DNA from: an uncultured Collinsella sp.
GTDB lineage: Bacteria; Actinomycetota; Coriobacteriia; Coriobacteriales; Coriobacteriaceae
Direction: 5' to 3'
Assembly: GCA_900759435.1 (NCBI GenBank)
Contig: CAAEVD010000139.1
Span: forward strand, 1 to 10,342
Length of the DNA stretch: 10,342 nt
The notes under the pieces are model-generated. The model worked only from the letters and a program-made list of their open reading frames with translations, ran no database searches and was not told the DNA's origin. The translations under genes and the position numbers were made by a program. Shown in pieces: positions 1 through 5,995 of this stretch; positions within the stretch are counted from its first letter, which is position 1, and every line of letters begins with the position of its first letter.

Positions 1-723
1 GATGACGAGGACAACTCCGTCGTCGCCGCCGTGGTCAAGCATGTTGCAGGACGCGTCCCCGTCATCGCCGGCTCGGGCTCCAACTCCACGCAGACGATGC
101 TCACCAAGTCGCTCACCTACCAGGGCTTGGGAGCCGACGGCCTGCTGCTCATCACCCCCTACTACAACAAGTCCAATGAAGAGGGTATCTATCAGCACTT
201 TAAGACCGTCGCCGATGCTGTGGACATCCCCTGCATCCTGTACAACATCCCCGGCCGCTGCGGCTGCGGCATCAGCGAGCGCAACGTAGAGCGCTTGGCC
301 GCGCACCCCAACATCATGGGTATTAAGGAAGCCTCGGGCAACGTCGCCTACGCGGCCAAGATTGCCCACCTGCTGTCCGACGACTTCCGCATGTATTCGG
401 GCGAGGACGCGCTGACCGTACCTCTCATGAGCCTGGGCGCCTCGGGCACCATCAGCGTGTGGGCCGATGTTCAGCCGCAGCTCGTGCACGACATGTGCCG
501 CGCTTATCTGGACGGCGACGTGGCACGTGCCCGCGATATCCAGATTGCCGGCCAGCCGCTCATCAACGCCCTCTTTAGTGAGGTCAACCCCATCCCCGTT
601 AAGGAAGCGCTCGCCCAGATGGGTATGATCGAAGCCAACTATCGCATGCCGCTGTGCCCCATGGCAGACGACACGCGCGCCGCACTTACCGACGCTCTGA
701 AGGGAGCTGGTCTGCTTGATTAA
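1..723 (+). CDS. dapA: 4-hydroxy-tetrahydrodipicolinate synthase (DapA), 5' end missing
   Basis: This enzyme condenses pyruvate with L-aspartate 4-semialdehyde, the first committed cytoplasmic step of the diaminopimelate/lysine pathway. The frame is open from base 1 and gives 240 residues. The start codon lies left of the window. The catalytic residues of the aldolase-type TIM barrel are visible: the tyrosine of YNIPGR at fragment residue 81, the arginine of the same motif at 86, and the Schiff-base lysine of GIKEASG at 109. The 28-residue Tyr-Lys spacing equals that of E. coli DapA (Y133, K161), so about 52 N-terminal residues are missing, including the Thr-Thr pair of the active site. The last codons overlap the start of dapB, so the two are probably co-transcribed and translationally coupled. 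The assignment is firm, and nothing in the visible part looks damaged. Confidence 0.96.
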   Translation, partial: DDEDNSVVAAVVKHVAGRVPVIAGSGSNSTQTMLTKSLTYQGLGADGLLLITPYYNKSNEEGIYQHFKTVADAVDIPCILYNIPGRCGCGISERNVERLAAHPNIMGIKEASGNVAYAAKIAHLLSDDFRMYSGEDALTVPLMSLGASGTISVWADVQPQLVHDMCRAYLDGDVARARDIQIAGQPLINALFSEVNPIPVKEALAQMGMIEANYRMPLCPMADDTRAALTDALKGAGLLD

Positions 724-1456
724 GACCGTCATTATGGGAACGGGCCGCATGGGCTCGCTCATCCGCACCACCGCCGAAGGCGTTGTCGACGCCGCCGGTC
801 AGCACGTTTTTGATATCGTCGCCCAGATTGGCTTCGATTTGAGCGAGCTCGAGAACGCACCGGCCGCCGATGTAATCATCGACTTCTCGAACGTCGTTAC
901 CTTCGATGCCGTCGTCGCCTATGTCGAGCGCACGGGCGCCGCGTTGGTCTCGGGCACCACGGGCTACACCCCCGAGCAGATGGACCGCCTGCGCGAGCTT
1001 GGTCAGAACGCCCGCGTCATGCACTCGGGCAATTACTCCATCGGTATTGCAGCCCTGCGTCATCTGGTTGCGCAGGCCACACGCGAGCTGCCCGGCTTTG
1101 ACTGCGAGATCGTCGAGACGCACCACAACCAAAAGGTCGATGCCCCCAGCGGCACAGCCAAGTTGCTGCTCGATGCCGTCGTCGAAGCCGAGCCCGAGGC
1201 AGGCTACCACCCCGTCTATGGCCGCGAGGGCATGTGCGGAGCGCGCGACCCCAAGGAGATCGGCATGCACTCGCTGCGCGGTGGCACCGTCGCCGGCGTG
1301 CACGAGGTAAGTTTCTTTGGCCAGGACGAGGAAGTCACGCTCACCCACCGCGCCACGAGCCGTCAGATCTTTGTCAACGGCGCCTTGGCAGCCGCGCAGA
1401 AGCTCGTCACCCGTGAGCACGGCTTCTATACGTTCGACCAGGTCATGTTTGCCTAA
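716..1456 (+). CDS. dapB: 4-hydroxy-tetrahydrodipicolinate reductase (DapB)
   Basis: DapB reduces the DapA product to tetrahydrodipicolinate with NAD(P)H. The predicted protein has 246 residues, shorter than the about 273 of E. coli DapB, with the difference in the N-terminal nucleotide-binding half. A Rossmann motif GTGRMG lies at residues 8-13, SGTTGYT in the middle, and the family signature HHNQKVDAPSGTA begins at residue 136. In that signature His136/His137 and Lys140 match the catalytic His and Lys. I chose the TTG at 716 because it places the Rossmann motif at the usual distance from the N terminus and is preceded by an AAGGGAG ribosome binding site about 10 nt upstream, inside dapA. 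The first 8 bases overlap the end of dapA. The next ATG (residue 7) would cut into the first beta strand. DapH follows after 39 nt. Confidence 0.95.
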   Translation: MIKTVIMGTGRMGSLIRTTAEGVVDAAGQHVFDIVAQIGFDLSELENAPAADVIIDFSNVVTFDAVVAYVERTGAALVSGTTGYTPEQMDRLRELGQNARVMHSGNYSIGIAALRHLVAQATRELPGFDCEIVETHHNQKVDAPSGTAKLLLDAVVEAEPEAGYHPVYGREGMCGARDPKEIGMHSLRGGTVAGVHEVSFFGQDEEVTLTHRATSRQIFVNGALAAAQKLVTREHGFYTFDQVMFA

Positions 1457-1495
1457 CCAGGAATCAACCGAATCCACCCAAAGGAGAGATAGCAA

Positions 1496-2215
1496 ATGAG
1501 CAACGCAGCCGAGATGGATGCACAGGAGATTATCAACTACATCGCCACCGCGCCCAAAAAGACGCCCGTCAAGCTGTATGTGCGCGAGAAGCCCGGCATG
1601 AAGGTTGCCTGGGGCGATGCGCATGTCTACGGCGGCCGTCGTGGCAAGACCGTCTTTGGCGACTGGGAAAAGCTCAAGGCCATCCTGGACGCCAATGCCG
1701 ATTCCATCGATTACTACGACGTTGAAAACGATTGCCGCAACTCCGCCGTGCCCATGCTCGACCTTAAGGGTATCAACGCCCGCATCGAGCCGGGCGCAAT
1801 CATCCGCGACCGCGTCGAAATTGGCGACCGTTCCGTCATCATGATGGGCGCCATCATCAACATCGGCTCCGTTATCGGCGAGGGTTCCATGATCGATATG
1901 GGCGCCGTGTTGGGCGGTCGCGCCACCGTGGGCAAGAACTGCCACATCGGCGCCGGCACCGTGTTGGCGGGCGTCGTTGAGCCCGCGAGTGCCACGCCCG
2001 TCATCATCGAGGATGATGTCATGATTGGCGCCAACGCCGTGGTCCTGGAGGGCGTGCGCGTGGGCAAGGGCGCCGTCGTGGCTGCCGGCGCCGTGTGCGT
2101 CGAGGACGTCCCCGCCGGCGCCGTCGTGGCCGGCGTTCCTGCCCGCGTCATCAAGATGCGCGACGCCCAGACCGACAGCAAGACCGGCCTGGAAGAGGGC
2201 CTGCGCCAGCTTTAA
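1496..2215 (+). CDS. dapH: Tetrahydrodipicolinate N-acetyltransferase (DapH)
   Basis: DapH transfers an acetyl group from acetyl-CoA to tetrahydrodipicolinate, giving N-acetyl-2-amino-6-oxopimelate. This defines the acetylase branch of diaminopimelate synthesis rather than the succinylase or dehydrogenase branch. The protein has 239 residues, the usual DapH length. An N-terminal helical domain (about 1-85, with VKLYV and VFGDWEKL) is followed by a left-handed beta helix of hexapeptide repeats (about 90-215). Conserved stretches known from Bacillus DapH are recognisable: [52 protein letters not shown] and the C-terminal LRQL. A strong AAGGAG site lies 9 nt before the ATG. It is the last gene of the dapA-dapB-dapH operon, and a perfect hairpin begins 2 nt after the stop codon. 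Some databases label this family dapD, but the sequence fits DapH. Confidence 0.95.
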   Translation: MSNAAEMDAQEIINYIATAPKKTPVKLYVREKPGMKVAWGDAHVYGGRRGKTVFGDWEKLKAILDANADSIDYYDVENDCRNSAVPMLDLKGINARIEPGAIIRDRVEIGDRSVIMMGAIINIGSVIGEGSMIDMGAVLGGRATVGKNCHIGAGTVLAGVVEPASATPVIIEDDVMIGANAVVLEGVRVGKGAVVAAGAVCVEDVPAGAVVAGVPARVIKMRDAQTDSKTGLEEGLRQL

Positions 2216-2217
2216 TA

Positions 2218-2245
2218 GTTACGGCGTTTTACCAAACGCCGTAAC
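2218..2245 (+). terminator. Perfect 12-bp hairpin right after dapH
   Basis: The arms at 2218-2229 and 2234-2245 (GTTACGGCGTTT and its exact complement) enclose a 4-nt TACC loop, starting 2 nt after the dapH stop. No T-run follows (the next bases are GACCCG), so it is not a classical intrinsic terminator. It may stabilise the 3' end of the dap mRNA or assist termination at the hairpins further downstream. Confidence 0.6.
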
Positions 2246-2258
2246 GACCCGACGCTGC

Positions 2259-2356
2259 AAACGCCCCTAGGCGGCAATCTGACGTTCAATCGTCGGGCAT
2301 GACCAGAAGGTCAATGCCCTCCTCTTTCGCGTCACCTTGCTCGCCTAGGGGCGTTT
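2259..2356. repeat. Nested palindromic element with 15-bp perfect outer arms
   Basis: The outer arms 2259-2273 and 2342-2356 (AAACGCCCCTAGGCG and its exact complement) extend by four more pairs (2274-2277 with 2337-2340) across a single bulged T at 2341. Inside, 2281-2284 can pair with 2330-2333. A second hairpin, 2295-2304 with 2309-2319, has one bulged A and an AGAA tetraloop. The element therefore folds back on itself along most of its length. The right arm ends in TTTT (2354-2357) on the plus strand, and the left arm reads TTT on the minus strand. It could be a branched bidirectional terminator or a small palindromic repeat inserted after the operon. No transposase is present, and no second copy occurs in the window. 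Confidence 0.7.
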
Positions 2357-2408
2357 TCGCTGGCGTATGCTCAACCTACGGCGCAATGTCAGCGACCAAG
2401 CCGAAAAC

Positions 2409-2447
2409 AAAAAGGCCGAAGTCCCGAAGGGTTTCGGCCTTTGTTTT
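2409..2447. terminator. Bidirectional intrinsic terminator between dapH and the yejK-like gene
   Basis: A 10-bp stem (AAAGGCCGAA at 2411-2420, complement at 2433-2442) has a loop that carries a small CCC/GGG inner stem. On the plus strand it is followed by GTTTT. On the minus strand it is followed by the complement of AAAACAAAAA, a T-rich tract. It sits between convergent genes, 20 nt beyond the stop of the minus-strand gene, and should stop transcription from both sides. Confidence 0.85.
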
Positions 2448-2467
2448 CCGCAGCGTCCAAGCGCAGT

Positions 2468-3481
2468 TTATCGGTTCTCGATGCTGCCGATGTTTTTGAG
2501 CTCAATGGAGATGAGGCCGTTGGGTTCGTTGACGAACTCGATGTATTCGGAGTTCGAACCCATCTCGGCCGGGAAGCTGATCTCGATACCTGTGTCGGTT
2601 CGGATCTTATGATTGCGCACCGCTGCGCGTTCGACCTGCTTGCGCTCCACGGGCACACGCTCAGGCACCTTCTCCTCGGTCAGTGCCGCGCGCACGTTCT
2701 CCTTGATGACCGGTTCGTCTTCAAAGACCTCATCGACGATATCCCAAGGCGGCAGCTCCTCGTCATCCTCAACCTTCTCGGCAACGGCAGCCTTAACCTT
2801 AGCGAGCGCTACAGCCGTGTTGGCACCGTGCTCCTCGGCGACTTCCTCGACCACACGCGTCACGGTGTCGATGACCTCCTTGCCCGATACGCCCGTGTCG
2901 CACTGCAGCAGGCCGTCGGGGATAAGCATACGGTCCTCGCCGGCAATCTTGCGCTTCTTGTCCACATAGCCGATCTCCATGGTACTCACGCGCACGATGG
3001 CATAGCTCGGCACCTTTTGCGAGGGGTTCGGCAGAATGGCGTAGTGGCGCGCGATGTCGTTGCGCACCTCCCCCTCCTCGCGGCCCACTTCGTGCATAAA
3101 AGCCTGCTTGGAGCCCAGCAGCATCACGGCAAACCAGCGGGCATCCTCATCGTCGTCAAAATCGGCCACGAGCACGTCGGTGGACTCGGCTTTCTCTGCC
3201 TTGGTGAGCTCGGAGGAGATAAACTCCGCAATCTGCTGCGACAGGTCCACGAACTCGCGCTCGCCAAAGAAATAGCCCTTGAGCTCGCCGCCAAACGCAG
3301 AGTTCTCGGCAAACGTGGCACGTTTATTGTCGGCCGAGGTGCGTGCGCGGCGCAGATGCGTGGTCACGAAGTTGCGCACGGTACGGCTCTCGATATCGAG
3401 CTCGCGCTGGCTCATGACGTTGACGGCAGAGTCAAAGTCCAGGATATGCAGAATCGCGTGATTGATTTTCATATACGGCAT
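2468..3481 (-). CDS. YejK/NdpA-type nucleoid-associated protein
   Basis: The predicted 337-residue protein matches in length and layout the 37-kDa nucleoid-associated protein family (Pfam NA37; E. coli YejK has about 335 residues). Members bind the chromosome and have no known enzymatic activity. The family-like N terminus (MKINHAILHILD) begins at residue 4. A central segment reads DVLVADFDDDEDARWFAVMLLGSKQAFMHE, given here as DVLVADFDDDED followed by ARWFAVMLLG. The C-terminal third contains a Lys/Glu/Val-rich, probably helical stretch (about 205-275) and ends with IEFVNEPNGLISIELKNI. Two starts are possible: the ATG at 3481, or the ATG three codons later at 3472, where family similarity starts. 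Neither has a strong ribosome binding site (only AACGGA just before the first). The gene stands alone, with repeat copy A upstream and the bidirectional terminator downstream. The family call is from remembered sequence, not a search. Confidence 0.85.
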   Translation of the reverse strand: MPYMKINHAILHILDFDSAVNVMSQRELDIESRTVRNFVTTHLRRARTSADNKRATFAENSAFGGELKGYFFGEREFVDLSQQIAEFISSELTKAEKAESTDVLVADFDDDEDARWFAVMLLGSKQAFMHEVGREEGEVRNDIARHYAILPNPSQKVPSYAIVRVSTMEIGYVDKKRKIAGEDRMLIPDGLLQCDTGVSGKEVIDTVTRVVEEVAEEHGANTAVALAKVKAAVAEKVEDDEELPPWDIVDEVFEDEPVIKENVRAALTEEKVPERVPVERKQVERAAVRNHKIRTDTGIEISFPAEMGSNSEYIEFVNEPNGLISIELKNIGSIENR

Positions 3482-3510
3482 TCCGTTCTAGATCGATTTC
3501 GGCACGAACC

Positions 3511-3516
3511 AGTATA
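3511..3516 (-). promoter_or_regulatory. Possible -10 box of the yejK-like gene
   Basis: On the minus strand this reads TATACT, five of six bases of the sigma-70 consensus, 29 nt before the first ATG of the yejK-like gene. The expected -35 position falls at the edge of repeat copy A and reads GCACCT, which does not match TTGACA. The call is weak. Confidence 0.35.
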
Positions 3517-3534
3517 GCGGTCGAGCCCGCCCCA

Positions 3535-3565
3535 GGTGCATCGGGGACAGGTTGCATTGCACCAA
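3535..3565 (+). repeat. 31-bp REP-like repeat, copy A
   Basis: The unit begins GGTGCAT, has a GGGGACAGGTT core, and ends TTGCACCAA. Its ends GGTGCA and TGCACC are inverted complements, so the unit is an imperfect palindrome. Copy B (4748-4778) has the same orientation and matches at 27 of 31 positions. Copy A ends 3 nt before the stop codon of the hydrolase gene on the minus strand. It resembles the short extragenic palindromes mobilised by REP-associated tyrosine transposases, but no such transposase is in the window. Confidence 0.75.
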
Positions 3566-3568
3566 TGA

Positions 3569-4729
3569 CTAGCGCAGGAGCTCGGACTGCCACGCCTCAA
3601 GTTGTTCTGCCAGACTCTTACCGGCAGCGGGCATGTCGATCTGGGGTCGTTTGGGCAGCAGTGCGCATTTAAGGATTGCCACGATGGTCTGCGAGACAAA
3701 GCGTCGCGTATCCTTGTCAAAGCCTTGCGCAGCCTGGAGCATCACGGGCAGGCTCTCGCGCAGATTCCCAGCGATATCCGCAAACCGCTCAGCACCCGTA
3801 GCCTCAAACACAGAGAACAACGCATCTACAAAACGCTCGCGCTCGCTGGGCGACACTGCAAGCAGCATCTCGCGAATAGAGCCATCAACGTATCGAGCAC
3901 CGGCAGACAGGCGCTCACAGTACACGAAGTCGTGGCCATCAACCACCCAGCTAAAGGGATTGTGCTGCAGCAGGCTGAACTCGGTGCTCTCAACGATGGC
4001 ATAGTCCTCCTGTGTCTCGAACATCATGCCAAAGATCGACGACCGAGGTAGCGTCTTGTCGATTCGACCGGAAAGATCGGCAAAGGCGTTTCCGTTCAGA
4101 AACTCCTCGACGAAGCCCGGACCATCATGGGAATACGCCCGCTCGATTCGCTCACGGGCGACATCGGAGCACATCGCCGCACCGTACACCGCAAGGTTTC
4201 CACCCTTGGAATGACCTCCGCACAAAAGCGGCCCGCCAATCGCATCCGCCGCCTCGTCCACATAACGCGTCGCGGATTCCTGGGCCGGCACAGGACACCG
4301 GAACGCCATGTTAAAGTCCTCTTTCCAGCCCACAATCGTGCTGTCGGTCCCCCGGAAGGAAAGATAACTAAACCCCGCCGGAAACCGGAATGCCATGGCT
4401 GCAAACTGCTCTGTCGCCACCACATCGCTCACGGCACGATAGCCGCAAACGTGCACGCCACGGTAGCGAGGGCTTGCTGCCACGGCCTCCAACAAGGCCC
4501 TGCTCCCCTCTGGGTCCCACAAGTCGTCAATCATGTCCCGGTAGCACTCGGCACGCAGCAGCTCGCGTACGTCTAGGCCCTGCCAGTCCGTCAGCTCCGC
4601 CATATCACCCGGCAAACGCAAATAGGACAACCACGCAAAAACCAGGCTATCCACCGCGCAGAACGGCCGCTCCTCAAACGGATCAAACGCCGTCTGGGCA
4701 TAGGTCAAAAAATTAGGCGAATCCGACAT
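3569..4729 (-). CDS. Mbeg1-like (DUF2974) alpha/beta hydrolase
   Basis: The predicted cytoplasmic protein of 386 residues has no signal peptide. It carries a lipase-type nucleophile elbow, CGGHSKGGNLAVYGA, with the presumed catalytic serine at residue 174. Before it is the segment SYLSFRGTDSTIVGWKEDF (about 121-139), as in class 3 lipase-like folds, where FRGTD probably supplies oxyanion-hole residues. After it come HDGPGF (201-206, candidate acid) and VVDGHDFVY (262-270, candidate His266). This combination is typical of the Mbeg1-like/DUF2974 family, whose substrate is not established. The C-terminal about 100 residues look helical. The start is the only reasonable one: a GGGAGG motif precedes the ATG by just 3 nt, and no in-frame start lies upstream before a stop. 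The gene is bracketed by two copies of a 31-bp repeat, 3 nt past its stop and 18 nt before its start. That leaves little room for a promoter of its own between the repeat and the ATG. Confidence 0.8.
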   Translation of the reverse strand: MSDSPNFLTYAQTAFDPFEERPFCAVDSLVFAWLSYLRLPGDMAELTDWQGLDVRELLRAECYRDMIDDLWDPEGSRALLEAVAASPRYRGVHVCGYRAVSDVVATEQFAAMAFRFPAGFSYLSFRGTDSTIVGWKEDFNMAFRCPVPAQESATRYVDEAADAIGGPLLCGGHSKGGNLAVYGAAMCSDVARERIERAYSHDGPGFVEEFLNGNAFADLSGRIDKTLPRSSIFGMMFETQEDYAIVESTEFSLLQHNPFSWVVDGHDFVYCERLSAGARYVDGSIREMLLAVSPSERERFVDALFSVFEATGAERFADIAGNLRESLPVMLQAAQGFDKDTRRFVSQTIVAILKCALLPKRPQIDMPAAGKSLAEQLEAWQSELLR

Positions 4730-4739
4730 GGCCCTCCCA
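4730..4739 (-). promoter_or_regulatory. Unusually close ribosome binding site of the hydrolase gene
   Basis: On the minus strand the sequence GGGAGGGCC runs straight into the ATG. The GGAGG core is only about 3 nt from the start codon, against the usual 5-9 nt, which may lower translation. No alternative in-frame start codon exists between the upstream TAG and this ATG. Confidence 0.5.
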
Positions 4740-4747
4740 TCAACTAT

Positions 4748-4778
4748 GGTGCATTGGGGTCAGGTTACTTTGCACCAA
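4748..4778 (+). repeat. 31-bp REP-like repeat, copy B
   Basis: This has the same layout as copy A (GGTGCAT, then GGGGTCAGGTT, then TTGCACCAA), differing at four positions and in the same orientation. Its right end overlaps the A-run that forms the T-tract of the ldh terminator on the minus strand. It lies 18 nt upstream of the hydrolase start codon, so any transcript of that gene must begin in it, beyond it, or in the short space after it. Confidence 0.75.
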
Positions 4779-4812
4779 AAAGGCGCCCGGGCCGTGTGGA
4801 CCCGGACGCCTT
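4777..4812 (-). terminator. Intrinsic terminator of ldh
   Basis: Read on the minus strand, a 12-bp stem with one G-T pair (4801-4812 with 4780-4791, AAGGCGTCCGGG against CCCGGGCGCCTT) is followed at once by TTTTT (4781-4777). It begins about 31 nt after the ldh stop codon and is a textbook terminator for that gene. Confidence 0.88.
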
Positions 4813-4843
4813 CATTGTAGCTTTTCGCTCTGGCGAGCTTGAT

Positions 4844-5794
4844 TTAGCAGGAGAAGTCGACGCTGTCGATGATGTCCTTGAGGGCCTTGGCGGAGGCGGT
4901 GAGCTCATGCTGCTCGTCATCGTCCAGCGGGACGGGGACGCGGCAGACAACGCCGTCGCGGCCAACGACAGTCGGCATGGAGATGGCGAGATCGGACAGG
5001 CCATACTCGCCCACCATGAGCGAGGAGACGGGCAGAACGGTCTGCTCATCGCGCATGACGGCGGTGCAGATGCGCTTGACGGCCATGGCGACGCCATAGT
5101 AGGTGGCGTGCTTCTTCTCGATGATGGTGTAGGCGGAGTTCTTGACGTCCTCGGCGATGCGCTTCTCGGCGGCCTCATGCTCCAGGTGGCCGTGAAGCTC
5201 GCAGAAGGTGTTCAGCGGCACGCCGGCAACCTGAGCGCTGGACCAAGCGACGAACTCGGAGTCGCCGTGCTCACCCATGACGTAGGCCTGAACGTCGCGC
5301 GGGTCAACCTCGACGTGAGCGCCAAGCATCTGCTGCAGACGGCCGGTGTCGAGCACGGTGCCGGAGCCGATGACATGGCCCTCGGGCAAGCCGGACATCT
5401 TGATGGCGGCATAGGTCAGAACATCGACCGGGTTGGAGACGATGAGCAGAATGCCGTCAAAGCCAGACTTCTTAATCTCGGGGATAATGGACTTAAAGAT
5501 ATTGACGTTCTTGTTGACCAGGTCCAGGCGGGTCTCACCGGGCTTCTGGGCAGCGCCAGCGGTGACGACGATCATGGCGGCGTCGGCGACATCGGAATAA
5601 TCGCCGGCATAGATCTTCATCGGCTCGGCAAACGTCATGCCGTGCGCGATATCCAGGGCCTCACCCTCGGCGCGGTTCTTGTCCACGTCGATGAGGACCA
5701 TCTCGGAGAACAGACCACTCTGCATCAGCGCGAACGCCGAAGACGAACCGACGAAACCGCAGCCGACAATAGCGACCTTCTTCTCGTTAACCAT
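4844..5794 (-). CDS. ldh: L-lactate dehydrogenase
   Basis: This NAD-dependent cytoplasmic enzyme interconverts pyruvate and L-lactate, regenerating NAD+ in fermentation. The protein has 316 residues, the usual length. The Rossmann loop GCGFVGSS lies at 11-18 and the NAD-ribose aspartate in LIDVDKN at 36. The substrate loop reads QKPGETRLDL. Its Gln83 points to lactate rather than malate dehydrogenase, which has Arg there, and Arg89 is the transition-state arginine. NPVDVLTY has Asn121, DTGRLQ has the substrate-binding Arg152, and GEHGDSE has the catalytic His176. I prefer the ATG at 5794 (GGGAG 6 nt upstream, start directly before the first beta strand) over an in-frame ATG at 5872, which would add 26 unrelated residues and run through a hairpin. 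The gene has its own terminator and a long structured leader, so it is probably monocistronic. Malate dehydrogenase activity cannot be excluded by eye but is unlikely. Confidence 0.93.
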   Translation of the reverse strand: MVNEKKVAIVGCGFVGSSSAFALMQSGLFSEMVLIDVDKNRAEGEALDIAHGMTFAEPMKIYAGDYSDVADAAMIVVTAGAAQKPGETRLDLVNKNVNIFKSIIPEIKKSGFDGILLIVSNPVDVLTYAAIKMSGLPEGHVIGSGTVLDTGRLQQMLGAHVEVDPRDVQAYVMGEHGDSEFVAWSSAQVAGVPLNTFCELHGHLEHEAAEKRIAEDVKNSAYTIIEKKHATYYGVAMAVKRICTAVMRDEQTVLPVSSLMVGEYGLSDLAISMPTVVGRDGVVCRVPVPLDDDEQHELTASAKALKDIIDSVDFSC

Positions 5795-5820
5795 TAGAAA
5801 CTCCCATCTCACTCCACAAA

Positions 5821-5851
5821 CAAGCCGCCCGGGAACGACCCGAGCGGCTTG
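5821..5851 (-). terminator. Hairpin in the ldh leader
   Basis: A 13-bp stem with one mismatch (5839-5851 with 5821-5833, CAAGCCGC-type arms) has a 5-nt loop, 26 nt before the ldh start codon. On the minus strand it is followed by TTTG rather than a clean T-run. It may be a weak terminator for transcripts coming from the aminotransferase gene, or a leader element that influences ldh expression. Confidence 0.5.
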
Positions 5852-5883
5852 CCGTAATCCCAATACATCCAATCGGGACTTTG

Positions 5884-5889
5884 ATTATG
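5884..5889 (-). promoter_or_regulatory. Possible -10 box of ldh
   Basis: On the minus strand this reads CATAAT, five of six consensus bases, about 90 nt upstream of the ldh start and ahead of the leader hairpin. No good TTGACA-like hexamer lies at the right distance, so the call is weak. Confidence 0.25.
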
Positions 5890-5955
5890 CTCCTATTCGC
5901 AGCCAAAAATCGACCGTTTACCGAAATTGTTTGCAGGATTCGTAAAATAACTGCA

Positions 5956-5993
5956 CGAAATCGGTTTCGAGCTATTGACGAGGCGAAATAGCT
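5956..5993 (-). other. Two adjacent hairpins after the aminotransferase gene
   Basis: Immediately after the aminotransferase stop on the minus strand lie AGCTATT/AATAGCT (5987-5993 with 5970-5976, 10-nt loop) and then CGAAA-CCGA-TTTCG (5965-5969 with 5956-5960). TTATTTT follows a few bases later. Together they may form a weak terminator. The second one is also a compact palindrome that could be a protein binding site upstream of ldh. Confidence 0.4.
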
Positions 5994-5995
5994 TT

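Noticed and set aside
686..1945. 419-residue open frame on the minus strand across dapB and dapH
   Set aside because: It is antisense to two well-supported enzymes, with an unlikely His/Asp/Ala-rich composition. Long antisense frames are expected in GC-rich genes.
2441..3517. 358-residue open frame on the plus strand opposite the yejK-like gene
   Set aside because: It is a shadow of a recognisable protein on the other strand, and the translation (Leu/His/Val-rich repeats) resembles no known protein.
4754..5797. 347-residue open frame on the plus strand opposite ldh
   Set aside because: It is antisense to lactate dehydrogenase, which carries every catalytic motif, and the translation is a Gly/Asp/Leu-rich mirror.
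5795..5872. N-terminal extension of lactate dehydrogenase from an upstream ATG
   Set aside because: It would translate through the leader hairpin and add 26 residues not found in the family. The ATG at 5794 has a proper ribosome binding site.
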